This document shows, piece after piece, positions 27,313 through 35,519 of a stretch of 64,000 nt of DNA. Origin of the DNA: CAWFKS01 sp963816435. GTDB lineage: Bacteria > Pseudomonadota > Alphaproteobacteria > Rhizobiales > Rhizobiaceae. The DNA lies in contig CAWFKS010000021.1 in NCBI GenBank assembly GCA_963816435.1, positions 29,515 to 93,514 of the forward strand, in the 5' to 3' direction. The notes under the pieces are model-generated. The model did no database searches. It saw nothing but the letters and a program-made list of their open reading frames with translations, and was not told the DNA's origin. Every line of letters begins with the position of its first letter. The first letter of the stretch is position 1. A program made the position numbers and the translations under genes.

Positions 27313-29064
27313 ATGAAGCCGCTCGCCGGCGCCCTCGCCCTTCTCGCGCTGGTCGCCGCATGGCCGGCCGCCGGACAGCAGGCCTCCGACGTGCTGGCGC
27401 CGGAACCGGCCACGGGCTTCGACGAACGCCAGCCCGTCCGTGCCAGCCACGAGATGGTGGTGACGGCCAATCCGCTCGCCACCAAGGCCGGGCTCGACGT
27501 GCTGAAGGCCGGCGGCACGGCAGCCGACGCGCTGGTGGCCGTGCAGGCGGTGCTCGGGCTGGTCGAGCCGCAATCGTCGGGCATCGGCGGCGGGGCGTTC
27601 CTGGTCTGGTACGACGGCGCCAGCGGCAAGTTGACGACGTTCGACGCGCGCGAGACCGCGCCCGCCGCGGCAACGCCTCGCCTCTTCCTCGATTCGGACG
27701 GCAATCCCCTGCCGTTTTCCACGGCGGTGATCGGCGGCCGCTCGGTCGGCGTGCCCGGGGTCGTGCGGCTGATGGAGCGCGTGCAGGGGGAATACGGCAG
27801 GAAGCTCTGGTCGGACCTGTTCAAGCCGGCGATCGCGCTGGCCCGCAACGGGTTCGAAGTCTCGCCGCGGCTGGCGGCGATGATCGACGGCGACCGCGAG
27901 CGGCTGGCCGGACAGCCGGGCACGCACGCCTATTTCTTCGACGATGCCGGAGAGCCGCTGAAGGCCGGCACGCTGCTGAAGAACCCGGACTACGCCGAGA
28001 CGCTGATGCTGCTCGCCTATGGCGGGGCGGACGAATTCTATGTCGGGTCGACCGCGGAAAAGATCGTCGACGCAGTGCGCGGCCATCCGACGAACCCGGG
28101 CAAGCTGACGCTCGACGACCTGGCCGACTACCAGACGAAGGAGCGGCAGCCCGTCTGCGCGCCCTATCGGGGCTACGACGTCTGCGGGATGGGGCCGCCC
28201 TCCTCCGGCGCCCTGACGGTCGGGCAGATCCTCGGCATGGTGTCGCATTTCGACCTCGCGGGGCTCGGGCCCGACGATCCGCAGAGCTGGCGCATCATCG
28301 GCGATGCGACGCGCCTCGCCTTCGCCGACCGCGGCCGCTACATGGCCGACCGCGATTTCGTGGCGATGCCGGAAGGGCTGCTCGATCCCGCCTATCTCGC
28401 CGACCGCGCGAAGCTGCTGCACCGGGCCACCGCACTCGGCGCGCAGGACGCCGCGCCCGGCGAGCCGCCATGGGAAAAGGCGGAGCTGAGGCTGACCGGC
28501 ATCTCCCCCGAAATCCCCTCGACCTCGCATGTCGTCATCGTCGACAGGGACGGCAACGTCGCCTCGATGACGAGTTCCGTGGAGGGGCCGTTCGGCTCGC
28601 ACCTGATGGTCGGCGGCTTCCTGCTCAACAACCAGCTGACCGATTTCTCCTTCCTGCCGGACCAGGGCGGCATGGCCGTCGCCAACCGCGTGGAAGCCGG
28701 CAAGCGGCCGCGCTCGTCGATGTCGCCGACCATCGTGCTGAAGGACGGCAAGCCGGCCTTCGCCCTGGGTTCGCCCGGCGGCAGCTTCATCATCTCCTAT
28801 GTCGCCAACGCGATCATCCGCATGATCGACTGGAAAATGGACATCCAGCAGGCGTTCGCGGCCCCGCATCTGATCGACAGGTTCGGCACCTACGACCTTG
28901 AAGAGGGAACCAGTGCCGAGGACATGGCAGACGATCTCGCCGCGCTCGGCTTCCGCACCGAGACGAAGGAGATGAACTCCGGCTACAGCGGCGTCGCGTT
29001 CACGGCGGACGGGATGATCGGCGGCGTCGATCCCCGGCGCGAGGGGCTGGCGGCGGGCGACTGA
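27313..29064 (+). CDS. ggt: Gamma-glutamyltransferase (Ntn hydrolase)
   Basis: A 583-residue periplasmic proenzyme that hydrolyses or transfers the gamma-glutamyl group of glutathione. It has a signal peptide (about residues 1-25, ending AAGQQ). The large subunit contains the ANPLATKAGLDVLKAGGTAADA and QSSGIGGGAFLVWYD motifs. The autocleavage site precedes the catalytic Thr in PSTSHVVIVDRDGNVASMT (near residue 403). GKRPRSSMSPTIVLKDG and LGSPGGSFI complete the small-subunit active site. Length is normal. The start follows the lipB stop by 1 bp. Confidence 0.92.
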   Translation: MKPLAGALALLALVAAWPAAGQQASDVLAPEPATGFDERQPVRASHEMVVTANPLATKAGLDVLKAGGTAADALVAVQAVLGLVEPQSSGIGGGAFLVWYDGASGKLTTFDARETAPAAATPRLFLDSDGNPLPFSTAVIGGRSVGVPGVVRLMERVQGEYGRKLWSDLFKPAIALARNGFEVSPRLAAMIDGDRERLAGQPGTHAYFFDDAGEPLKAGTLLKNPDYAETLMLLAYGGADEFYVGSTAEKIVDAVRGHPTNPGKLTLDDLADYQTKERQPVCAPYRGYDVCGMGPPSSGALTVGQILGMVSHFDLAGLGPDDPQSWRIIGDATRLAFADRGRYMADRDFVAMPEGLLDPAYLADRAKLLHRATALGAQDAAPGEPPWEKAELRLTGISPEIPSTSHVVIVDRDGNVASMTSSVEGPFGSHLMVGGFLLNNQLTDFSFLPDQGGMAVANRVEAGKRPRSSMSPTIVLKDGKPAFALGSPGGSFIISYVANAIIRMIDWKMDIQQAFAAPHLIDRFGTYDLEEGTSAEDMADDLAALGFRTETKEMNSGYSGVAFTADGMIGGVDPRREGLAAGD

Positions 29065-29080
29065 GCCCCGTCGCGACAAT

Positions 29081-30343
29081 TCAGGCCAGGAAGCGCGCGG
29101 CGGCCCAAAGCACGCCGAGACCGTGAATGGCGAAGACCGCGACCAGCGCGGCGGCGACGGCAATGCGCTCGCGCCCGGAGATCGGCTTCAGCTCGTGGCG
29201 CGGCTTGACGCCGCTGCCGGCGGTCATGACGCTGAGGATGGCGAAAACCGCACCGGCAACCAGCAGCACCTCGACCGAAAAGCCCGCCTGCCAGCCGAGC
29301 CACAGGAACGCGGCGAGGATGGCGAAAGAGGCGAGCGAGAGCGTCCACGCCCCGTAGAAGACCTGGCGCAGCACCTGACCGCCATCGAACTTCCACACCG
29401 GAACGAGATTGGCGAGGTTGAACAGCGCGACGAGGCCCGCCAGCGTGGCGAGCAGCGTGGCAGCGCGCGCGTCGCCCGCCCTTTCGGCAGCGGAACTGGC
29501 CGAGATCGCGACCGGCACGAGGAAGGCCGAGAATCCGGCGCCCATCAGTGCGACGAAGGCGACCTCGAATCGGCTGTCGTATGGCCGGCCGCCGATCGCG
29601 ATCCCGCCAAGCAGCGGGACGAAGATCATGCGCACCCGGCGGTGGCCCATGACGCGGAAGGCCGCGAGATGGCCGAGCTCGTGGAGACCGACGACAAGGG
29701 TGAGCAGCGCGGCGGCGGCGAAGCCGCCGACGGTGAGGCCGAAGAACGGCCACAGGATGAAGGCCGACAGCGTCGCCAGCCCGAACTGGGTGGCGGGATG
29801 CTCGAAAATGCCGCCCGCCCGATAATGGCCGGTCTCGACCCAGCGCTTCAGCTTGCCGATCTCGCGGCGCATCGCGAAGTAGCGGAAAACCAGGAAAGCG
29901 GCGCCGTTGTAGCGGTCGGTGCCGGTGAAGGTGACGCGGGTGCCGCCGCCCGGCGCGTCCGCCAGTTCGACACGCTCGCGAAAATGCACCCAGAACGCCG
30001 CGTCGAGCGAGGTGTCGTCGACGATGCGGCGCGAAAACGACGAAGCCGGCACCACGTCGTCGAAGCGGACGAGGCGCTCTATCGGCTTGCCGTCGCGCCC
30101 TTCCCAGGAGAGCGCCATACGCGCCAGGGCGGGATCGCCGTCGACCCGCTCGACGGCCACGAGCTGGCCGGACCAGCGGGCGTCGCTGCCGAACGGCCAG
30201 AGCGCTTCCCACAGCCGCTCACGCGACGCGGCGACGCGAGTCGACACCGAGACGGTGCGCAACCCGAGCGGCACGGCCATGAGAAGGAAGAGGATCGCCA
30301 GGTTGACCCCGACGAGAAAGGCGATCGTGAGCGGCGACAACAC
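29081..30343 (-). CDS. M50 site-2-type membrane protease with N-terminal SRPBCC domain
   Basis: A protein of about 420 residues. A membrane helix near the N-terminus (about 5-28) is followed by a soluble SRPBCC/polyketide-cyclase-like domain (about 29-165, starting RTVSVSTRVAASRERLWEALWP). A polytopic M50 peptidase domain then carries the zinc motif HELGH (about 221-225) and the third ligand in WKFDGGQVL. Site-2 proteases cut transmembrane substrates. The SRPBCC-M50 combination suggests a ligand- or lipid-gated protease, which is inference. The start is uncertain: GTG 30343 has GGAG just upstream; TTG 30340 and TTG 30379 are alternatives. Confidence 0.8.
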   Translation of the reverse strand: MLSPLTIAFLVGVNLAILFLLMAVPLGLRTVSVSTRVAASRERLWEALWPFGSDARWSGQLVAVERVDGDPALARMALSWEGRDGKPIERLVRFDDVVPASSFSRRIVDDTSLDAAFWVHFRERVELADAPGGGTRVTFTGTDRYNGAAFLVFRYFAMRREIGKLKRWVETGHYRAGGIFEHPATQFGLATLSAFILWPFFGLTVGGFAAAALLTLVVGLHELGHLAAFRVMGHRRVRMIFVPLLGGIAIGGRPYDSRFEVAFVALMGAGFSAFLVPVAISASSAAERAGDARAATLLATLAGLVALFNLANLVPVWKFDGGQVLRQVFYGAWTLSLASFAILAAFLWLGWQAGFSVEVLLVAGAVFAILSVMTAGSGVKPRHELKPISGRERIAVAAALVAVFAIHGLGVLWAAARFLA

Positions 30344-30541
30344 ATACTCCGCAGCCGGTCCTTGCGGCACTTGGCGCAAAGCCTAGGCCAGCGGCAACAA
30401 GAATTCGTTAACGAACATGCTCACATTCGCCGCGAGCCGCCTTCCCTCCGCCGGCCGCCGCCCGTTCGCGGCGGTCCGCAGTCTTGATCTTCCTGATTCG
30501 CCCGAAAGATGCCCGCCATCGCAGGCACCGAAACGACGGCG

Positions 30542-30628
30542 CTAGAACGCGCCGATCCACATCGCCATGGTGACAATGAAAAGGCTGACACAGACCAGCG
30601 AAGCGACGTCCTGAACCATCTCGACCAT
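30542..30628 (-). CDS. 28-residue hydrophobic membrane peptide
   Basis: A short frame starting at ATG 30628 with GGAGAG 7 bp upstream reads MVEMVQDVASLVCVSLFIVT followed by MAMWIGAF and TAG. Residues about 9-28 form one membrane helix; the N-terminus is acidic. I recall similar tiny proteins after lolD in rhizobia but have no name for them. The upstream region carries a LexA-box-like sequence (30665-30679) and a TTGACT-type -35. The size and possible SOS control recall Caulobacter SidA (29 residues, SOS-induced division inhibitor); homology is not shown. Confidence 0.55.
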   Translation of the reverse strand: MVEMVQDVASLVCVSLFIVTMAMWIGAF

Positions 30629-30664
30629 GGGAAGCTCTCCGTTTTCTCTTTATGTATGCAATTT

Positions 30665-30679
30665 GTTCCCGTTTTGTAT
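30665..30679 (-). promoter_or_regulatory. LexA-box-like sequence upstream of the 28-residue peptide
   Basis: The plus strand reads GTTC-CCGTTTT-GTAT, matching GTTC-N7-GTTC at 6 of 8 conserved positions and with the T-rich centre seen in rhizobial SOS boxes. It lies 37 bp upstream of the peptide start. The second half-site is degenerate. Confidence 0.35.
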
Positions 30680-30789
30680 CAAAGTCAACAGCATAACGCG
30701 CAGCCAGGCATCCGAGCCGGGCGCTTCGGTTAACCGGAGGTAAACGGGAGTTCTAGGGAGAGGCGGAAAGCGGGCCGGTGAGGCCGCCG

Positions 30790-31473
30790 TCAGAGCGCCA
30801 CGACGTGACCGCCGTCGAGCGTGACGCGACGGTCCATGCGCTCGGCCAGCTCATGGTTGTGGGTAGCGATCAGCGCCGACAGGCCGGACTGGCGCACGAG
30901 GGCTTCCAGTGCCTCGAACACGTAGGTGGCGGTGGTCGGGTCGAGATTGCCGGTCGGCTCGTCGGCGAGCAGGAGCTGCGGCGCGTTGGCGACGGCGCGG
31001 GCGATCGCCACGCGCTGCTGTTCGCCGCCGGACAATTCCGAGGGCCGGTGATCGCGGCGGGCGGCGATCTTCATGTAGTCGAGAAGCTGGGCGGCCCGGT
31101 CCTCGGCCTCGCGCCACGGCAGGCCGCGCACGAGCTGCGGGATCATGATGTTTTCGAGCGCCGTGAACTCGCCAAGCAGATGGTGGAACTGGTAGACGAA
31201 GCCGACCTCGTTGCGGCGGATCGCGGTGCGCTGCTCGTCGCTGAGCCGGCCGCAGGAGCGCCCCGACAGCACGATCTCGCCCGAATCCGGCCGCTCCAGC
31301 AGGCCTGCAAGGTGCAGCAGCGTCGACTTGCCGGCGCCGGACGGCGCCACCAGCGCCACCATCTCGCCGGCCGCCAACGTGAAGTCGGCGCCGTCGAGCA
31401 CGGTGAGCCTGCGCTCGCCCTGCAGGTAGTGCCGCTCGACCTGGTGCAGCTCCAGAACGGGAGTGTCGCTCAT
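30790..31473 (-). CDS. lolD: Lipoprotein-releasing ABC transporter ATPase LolD
   Basis: A 227-residue ATPase that powers release of outer-membrane lipoproteins from the inner membrane. It has Walker A APSGAGKST (43-51), a Q-loop region VGFVYQFHHLLGEFTALENI, signature LSGGEQQR, Walker B LLLADEPTGNLDP and the switch His in ATHNHELA. Its ATG overlaps the stop of the LolC/E permease (ATGA), giving a co-translated pair. The length is normal. Confidence 0.94.
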   Translation of the reverse strand: MSDTPVLELHQVERHYLQGERRLTVLDGADFTLAAGEMVALVAPSGAGKSTLLHLAGLLERPDSGEIVLSGRSCGRLSDEQRTAIRRNEVGFVYQFHHLLGEFTALENIMIPQLVRGLPWREAEDRAAQLLDYMKIAARRDHRPSELSGGEQQRVAIARAVANAPQLLLADEPTGNLDPTTATYVFEALEALVRQSGLSALIATHNHELAERMDRRVTLDGGHVVAL

Positions 31474-32786
31474 TCGTATCTCAGCGCCTCGACCGGATCG
31501 AGCCTGGCGGCCCGCCATGCGGGAAACAGCGTCGCCAGGAAGGACAGGCCCAGCGCCATGGCGATCACCGACAGCGTCTCGTCGGTTTCCATGCGGGCCG
31601 GAAGCTGGCTGAGGAAATAGAGTTCCGGATTGAAGATGGTGGTGCCCGACAGCCACGAGAAGAACTCGCGGATCAATTCGATGTTGAGGCACACAACGAC
31701 GCCGAGCAGCACGCCGGCGAGCGTCCCGATGACGCCGATCGCGGCACCCGTCATCATGAAGATGCGCATGACCGCGCCGCGCGTCGCCCCCATGGTGCGC
31801 AGGATGGCGATGTCGTGGCTCTTGTCCTTCACCAGCATGACCAGGCCGGAGATGATGTTGAGGGCTGCGACCAGCACGATCAGGGTGAGGATCATGAACA
31901 TGACGTTGCGCTCCACCTGCAGGGCGGAGAAGAAGCTCTGGTTCCGCTGGCGCCAGTCGGTCATGTAGATCTGGCGTTGCGCGGCGTCCTGCACCGGCCC
32001 TTCCATGGCGGCGACGTTGTCGGGATTGTCGAGGAACACCTCGATGCTCTGCACGCGGCCTTCCTGGTTGAAGAAGAGCTGCGCCTCGCTGAGCGGCATG
32101 AAGACGATGGAGGCATCGTATTCCGACATGCCGATCTCGAAGATGGCGCTGACCGGATAGGTCTTGACCCGCGGCGTGGTGCCGAACGGCCCGACATCGC
32201 CCTCGGGCGAAACGAGCGTGATCGGGTCGCCGACCGCGAGGCCGAGATTCTGCGCCATGCGCGAGCCGATCGCCACCCCCTCGCCCGTGGCGAACCCGAC
32301 CAGCGAGCCGGACAGGATGTGGTCGGCGACGAGCTTCATGTTGGTGAGGTCTTCGGCGCGCACGCCGCGAACCAGCGCGCCCGTGCCGGAGCCCGTGCTG
32401 CCGGACGCCAGGACCTGGCCCTCGATCAGCGGCAGCACGAACTTGACGCCCTTCACGCCGGCGATGCGCTTGGCGACCTCGTCGTAGTCGTCCAGCGGCC
32501 GGTCGACGGCCTGGACGATGATGTGGCCGTTGATGCCGAGGATGCGGTTCAAAAGTTCGGTGCGGAAGCCGTTCATCACCGCCATGACGATGATCAGCGT
32601 GGCGACGCCCAGCATGATGCCGATGAAGGAGATCGAGGCGATGACCGAGATCACCGCCTCGCGCCGGCGCGAGCGCAGGTAGCGCCACGCCATCATCCGT
32701 TCGAAACCGGAGAACGGGCCGGCGCCGTCGGTGCGCGGCGGCTGGCGCCCGGTCTCGGCGAGCGTGCCTGCTGGGGCTTCGCTCAT
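31470..32786 (-). CDS. lolC: Lipoprotein-releasing ABC permease LolC/LolE family
   Basis: A 438-residue inner-membrane protein with four helices: one after the N-terminal tail (AVISVIASISFIGIMLGVATLIIV) and three at the C-terminus (from MFMILTLIVLVAALNIISGL). Between them is a large periplasmic MacB-like domain. FERMMAWRYLRSRR at the start and DPVEALRYE at the end are family hallmarks. Alphaproteobacteria usually have this single permease (a LolC/E homodimer type, LolF-like) with LolD. It is downstream of proS and coupled to lolD. Confidence 0.93.
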   Translation of the reverse strand: MSEAPAGTLAETGRQPPRTDGAGPFSGFERMMAWRYLRSRRREAVISVIASISFIGIMLGVATLIIVMAVMNGFRTELLNRILGINGHIIVQAVDRPLDDYDEVAKRIAGVKGVKFVLPLIEGQVLASGSTGSGTGALVRGVRAEDLTNMKLVADHILSGSLVGFATGEGVAIGSRMAQNLGLAVGDPITLVSPEGDVGPFGTTPRVKTYPVSAIFEIGMSEYDASIVFMPLSEAQLFFNQEGRVQSIEVFLDNPDNVAAMEGPVQDAAQRQIYMTDWRQRNQSFFSALQVERNVMFMILTLIVLVAALNIISGLVMLVKDKSHDIAILRTMGATRGAVMRIFMMTGAAIGVIGTLAGVLLGVVVCLNIELIREFFSWLSGTTIFNPELYFLSQLPARMETDETLSVIAMALGLSFLATLFPAWRAARLDPVEALRYE

Positions 32787-32814
32787 GCCGCGGGTCCGGA
32801 CCTGCCGACGACGG

Positions 32815-34143
32815 TCATGCGCGCGCCTCGATCATGGAAAGCAGTTCGTCGATCTTCTTGACGTCGCGATCGCCGGTGGCACGGCGCTTGACCTCGACGG
32901 TGCCCTCGCCGACGCCGCGCGGGCCGACGATCACCTGCCAGGGCACGCCGATCAGGTCGGCGGTGGCGAACTTGGCGCCGGCGCGGTTGTCGGTGTCGTC
33001 GTAAAGAACCTCGCGGCCGGCCTTCTCATAGGCGGCAAGCAGCTTCTCGCAGGTCGAATCGCAGGCTTCGTCGCCGGGCTTCATGTTGACGAGCACGACA
33101 TCGAAGGGCGCCACGGCGTCCGGCCAGATGATGCCGTTGTCGTCGTGGCTCGCCTCGATGATGGCGGCGACCAGCCGGGTCGGGCCGATGCCGTAGGAGC
33201 CCATGGAGACGAAATGCTCCTTGCCGTCGGGACCGGTGACGCTGGCGTTCATCGGCTTGGAATACTTGGTGCCGAAGTGGAAAATGTGGCCGACCTCGAT
33301 GCCGCGCGCGGCGACCCGGTCGGCGTCGGCGATTTCCTTCCAGGCGTCCTCGTCGTGCATCTCGTCGGTGGCCGCGTAGGGCGCGGTCCAGTCGGCGACG
33401 ATGCCGGCGATCTGGCCGTCGTTGGTGAAGTCGACGTCGGAACCGGGAACGGTGAGGCCGAGATAGTCACGATGGCAGAAGACCTCGCTCTCGCCGGTGT
33501 CGGCGAGAATGATGAACTCGTGGCTGAGGTCGCCGCCGATCGGGCCGGTGTCGGCGCGCATCGGGATCGCCTGAAGGCCCATGCGCGCGAAGGTGCGCAG
33601 ATAGGACACGAACATGCGGTTGTAGGCGGCTTTCGCGCCCTCGTAGTCGAGGTCGAAGGAATAGGCGTCCTTCATCAGGAACTCGCGCGAACGCATGACG
33701 CCGAAGCGCGGCCGCACCTCGTCGCGGAACTTCCACTGGATGTGGTAGAGGTTCAGCGGCAGGTCCTTGTAGGACCTGACATACGACCGGAAGATGTCGG
33801 TCACCATCTCCTCGTTGGTCGGCCCGTAGAGCATGTCGCGCTCGTGGCGGTCCTGGAGCCGCAGCATTTCCGGGCCGTAGGCGTCGTAGCGCCCGCTCTC
33901 GCGCCACAGCTCGGCCGACTGGATGGTCGGCATCAGGATCTCCAGCGCGCCGGCGCGATCCTGCTCCTCGCGGATGATGCGGTTGACCTTGTCGAGCACG
34001 CGCTTGCCCAGCGGCAGCCAGGAGAAGCTGCCGGCCGCCTGCTGCCGCAGCATGCCGGCACGCAGCATCAGCCGGTGCGAGACGATCTCGGCCTCGCGGG
34101 GATTCTCCTTGAGGATGGGCAGAAAGAAACGCGACAGACGCAT
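32815..34143 (-). CDS. proS: Prolyl-tRNA synthetase (short alphaproteobacterial form)
   Basis: A 442-residue class II synthetase charging tRNA-Pro. Motif 1 appears in AGMLRQQAAGSFSWLPLGKRVLDKV, motif 2 in FRDEVRPRFGVMRSREFLMKD, and motif 3 in SYGIGPTRLVAAIIE. The C-terminal anticodon domain starts around WPDAVAPFDVVLVNM. At this length the bacterial INS editing insertion of the longer, E. coli-type enzyme is absent, as in other alphaproteobacteria. It heads a leftward group with lolC and lolD, separated from lolC by 28 bp. Confidence 0.95.
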   Translation of the reverse strand: MRLSRFFLPILKENPREAEIVSHRLMLRAGMLRQQAAGSFSWLPLGKRVLDKVNRIIREEQDRAGALEILMPTIQSAELWRESGRYDAYGPEMLRLQDRHERDMLYGPTNEEMVTDIFRSYVRSYKDLPLNLYHIQWKFRDEVRPRFGVMRSREFLMKDAYSFDLDYEGAKAAYNRMFVSYLRTFARMGLQAIPMRADTGPIGGDLSHEFIILADTGESEVFCHRDYLGLTVPGSDVDFTNDGQIAGIVADWTAPYAATDEMHDEDAWKEIADADRVAARGIEVGHIFHFGTKYSKPMNASVTGPDGKEHFVSMGSYGIGPTRLVAAIIEASHDDNGIIWPDAVAPFDVVLVNMKPGDEACDSTCEKLLAAYEKAGREVLYDDTDNRAGAKFATADLIGVPWQVIVGPRGVGEGTVEVKRRATGDRDVKKIDELLSMIEARA

Positions 34144-34384
34144 TCGTGAATTTCCGTGTAGGGCGGCTGGGAATCGGTGCAGCAGCGCCGAACGTGCTGC
34201 ACGCGCTTCATAGCCATTTCATGACACGTTGGAAACCCGGCGGCTCGGCGGCCGGCAAGGCCGAAAAACGATTGGTCGAACGCTAGGCAGGAACTGCCGC
34301 GTCTTTGTGCAATGCAGCACACGATGCATGTCCTTTTGGAAACATTTTTCGTGACATCCTCGTGAACGTTGGTCTAATGTGCCC

Positions 34385-34536
34385 TCATAAACGTGGGTGC
34401 GGGCCAATAAATCCGCACTCCTGCGCGGTCAAAGTCTTGGGAGGATGCGATCCTGGCGCGATAAGTCGCAGCCGCCGGAATACGGAAACGGATCGGACGC
34501 GTTCAACTGCAAGGCCTCGTGCCTTGCATTTTTTTT
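34385..34536 (+). ncRNA. Candidate small RNA ending in an intrinsic terminator
   Basis: No protein is evident here, but the plus strand holds three successive hairpins: GTGCGG...CCGCAC (34397-34418), AGGAT-GCG-ATCCT (34442-34454) and a strong intrinsic terminator (34508-34536). The region is isolated between proS and DUF1467, both leftward, so the terminator cannot serve them. The 5' end is a guess; a weak promoter-like pair may lie near 34350-34380. I recognise no known sRNA family. Confidence 0.4.
34508..34536 (+). terminator. Rho-independent terminator
   Basis: TGCAAGGC (34508-34515) pairs perfectly with GCCTTGCA (34521-34528) across the loop CTCGT, followed directly by eight T residues. 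It acts on plus-strand transcription, ending the candidate small RNA. Confidence 0.82.
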
Positions 34537-34645
34537 GTGCACCGAAATAATTGTGGCAGCGGCGGGCGGATGCCCAGGAGGCAGGACTCTGCCCAGTTGG
34601 GCGGACGGAACGTGTCCCGTCCGCGCCTTGCTCGATGCCCTGGTT

Positions 34646-34915
34646 TCAGTCGAATTTGGGCGGGATTCGCGGGATGTCGTCGAAGCTGAAATTCGTCTGG
34701 GTCCGCACGACGTAGAAGGCGACGAACAGGATTGCGGCCACGACCGTTGTTCGCACGACGATGCGCAGCACCGGCGAACGATGCGGGGCGCTGGCCTCGG
34801 TGCCGAGCGTGACCTCGCCTTCCTCGTCCTGCGTGCGCAGGCTGAACGGCAGCACCACGAACAGGATCAGCCACCACAGCACGAAATAGATCGCGACGAT
34901 CGAAAACCAGCTCAT
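34646..34915 (-). CDS. DUF1467 family membrane protein
   Basis: An 89-residue protein with two membrane helices (about 5-22 and 55-73). The first is SWFSIVAIYFVLWWLILFVV, followed by LPFSLRTQDEEGEVTLGTEASAP; both belong to the DUF1467 family, which I know from alphaproteobacteria next to methylmalonyl-CoA epimerase. Function unknown. The ATG at 34915 replaces an upstream in-frame extension that has no ribosome site. It lies 108 bp after mce and probably shares its transcript. Confidence 0.85.
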   Translation of the reverse strand: MSWFSIVAIYFVLWWLILFVVLPFSLRTQDEEGEVTLGTEASAPHRSPVLRIVVRTTVVAAILFVAFYVVRTQTNFSFDDIPRIPPKFD

Positions 34916-35023
34916 TTGCTTCCGGAGCGCATCGCGGATCGGCCGAACCGCGAGGAAACTCCACCTCTCATTGCGTTGTCGATCATCTCCGCAGAGCCGC
35001 GTGCCGTCATGCAGGACCATGCT

Positions 35024-35428
35024 TCAGGCCTGCTCGAGCTCGACCAGAGTGCCCTGGAAGTCCTTGGGATGCAGGAACAGGACAGGCTTTCCGTGGGCAC
35101 CTGGCTTCGGTTCGCCGTCGCCCAGGACGCGGGCGCCCGAAGCCTTCAGCCGATCACGGGCGGCAAGGATGTCGTCCACCTCGTAGCAGACATGGTGCAT
35201 GCCGCCGGCGGCGTTCTTTTCCAGGAAGGCGGCGATGGGCGAGGCCTCGCCGAGCGGCTCCAGCAGCTCGACCTTGGTGTTGCCGAGATCGACGAAGACC
35301 ACGGTGACCCCGTGCTCGGGCAGTTGCTGCGGCTGGCTGACATTGCCGCCGAGCGTGTCGCGGTAGAGCGCGGTCGCGGCGGCGAGGTCGGGCACGGCGA
35401 TGGCGACGTGGTTCAGGCGTCCTAGCAT
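35024..35428 (-). CDS. mce: Methylmalonyl-CoA epimerase
   Basis: A 134-residue VOC-fold enzyme that interconverts (R)- and (S)-methylmalonyl-CoA in the propionyl-CoA route to succinyl-CoA. Metal ligands are visible: His7 in LNHVAIAVPDL, the His pair in GGMHHVCYEVDDI and a Glu in GTLVELEQ. Length is typical. It sits between rnj and DUF1467 in the conserved rhizobial string nuoN-birA-rnj-mce. Confidence 0.92.
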   Translation of the reverse strand: MLGRLNHVAIAVPDLAAATALYRDTLGGNVSQPQQLPEHGVTVVFVDLGNTKVELLEPLGEASPIAAFLEKNAAGGMHHVCYEVDDILAARDRLKASGARVLGDGEPKPGAHGKPVLFLHPKDFQGTLVELEQA

Positions 35429-35519
35429 TGGTCTCTCAAGTGAGCAGCGAGTGGCGAGCAGTGATCAGGATGCACCGGCGCACTGGCCCGCCGTCAGCCT
35501 GTTCCCTATTCCGCTCCCG

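Noticed and set aside
34305..34550. 81-codon plus-strand frame between proS and DUF1467
   Set aside because: It runs through three hairpins and ends within the terminator, with no family resemblance. A structured RNA explains the region better.
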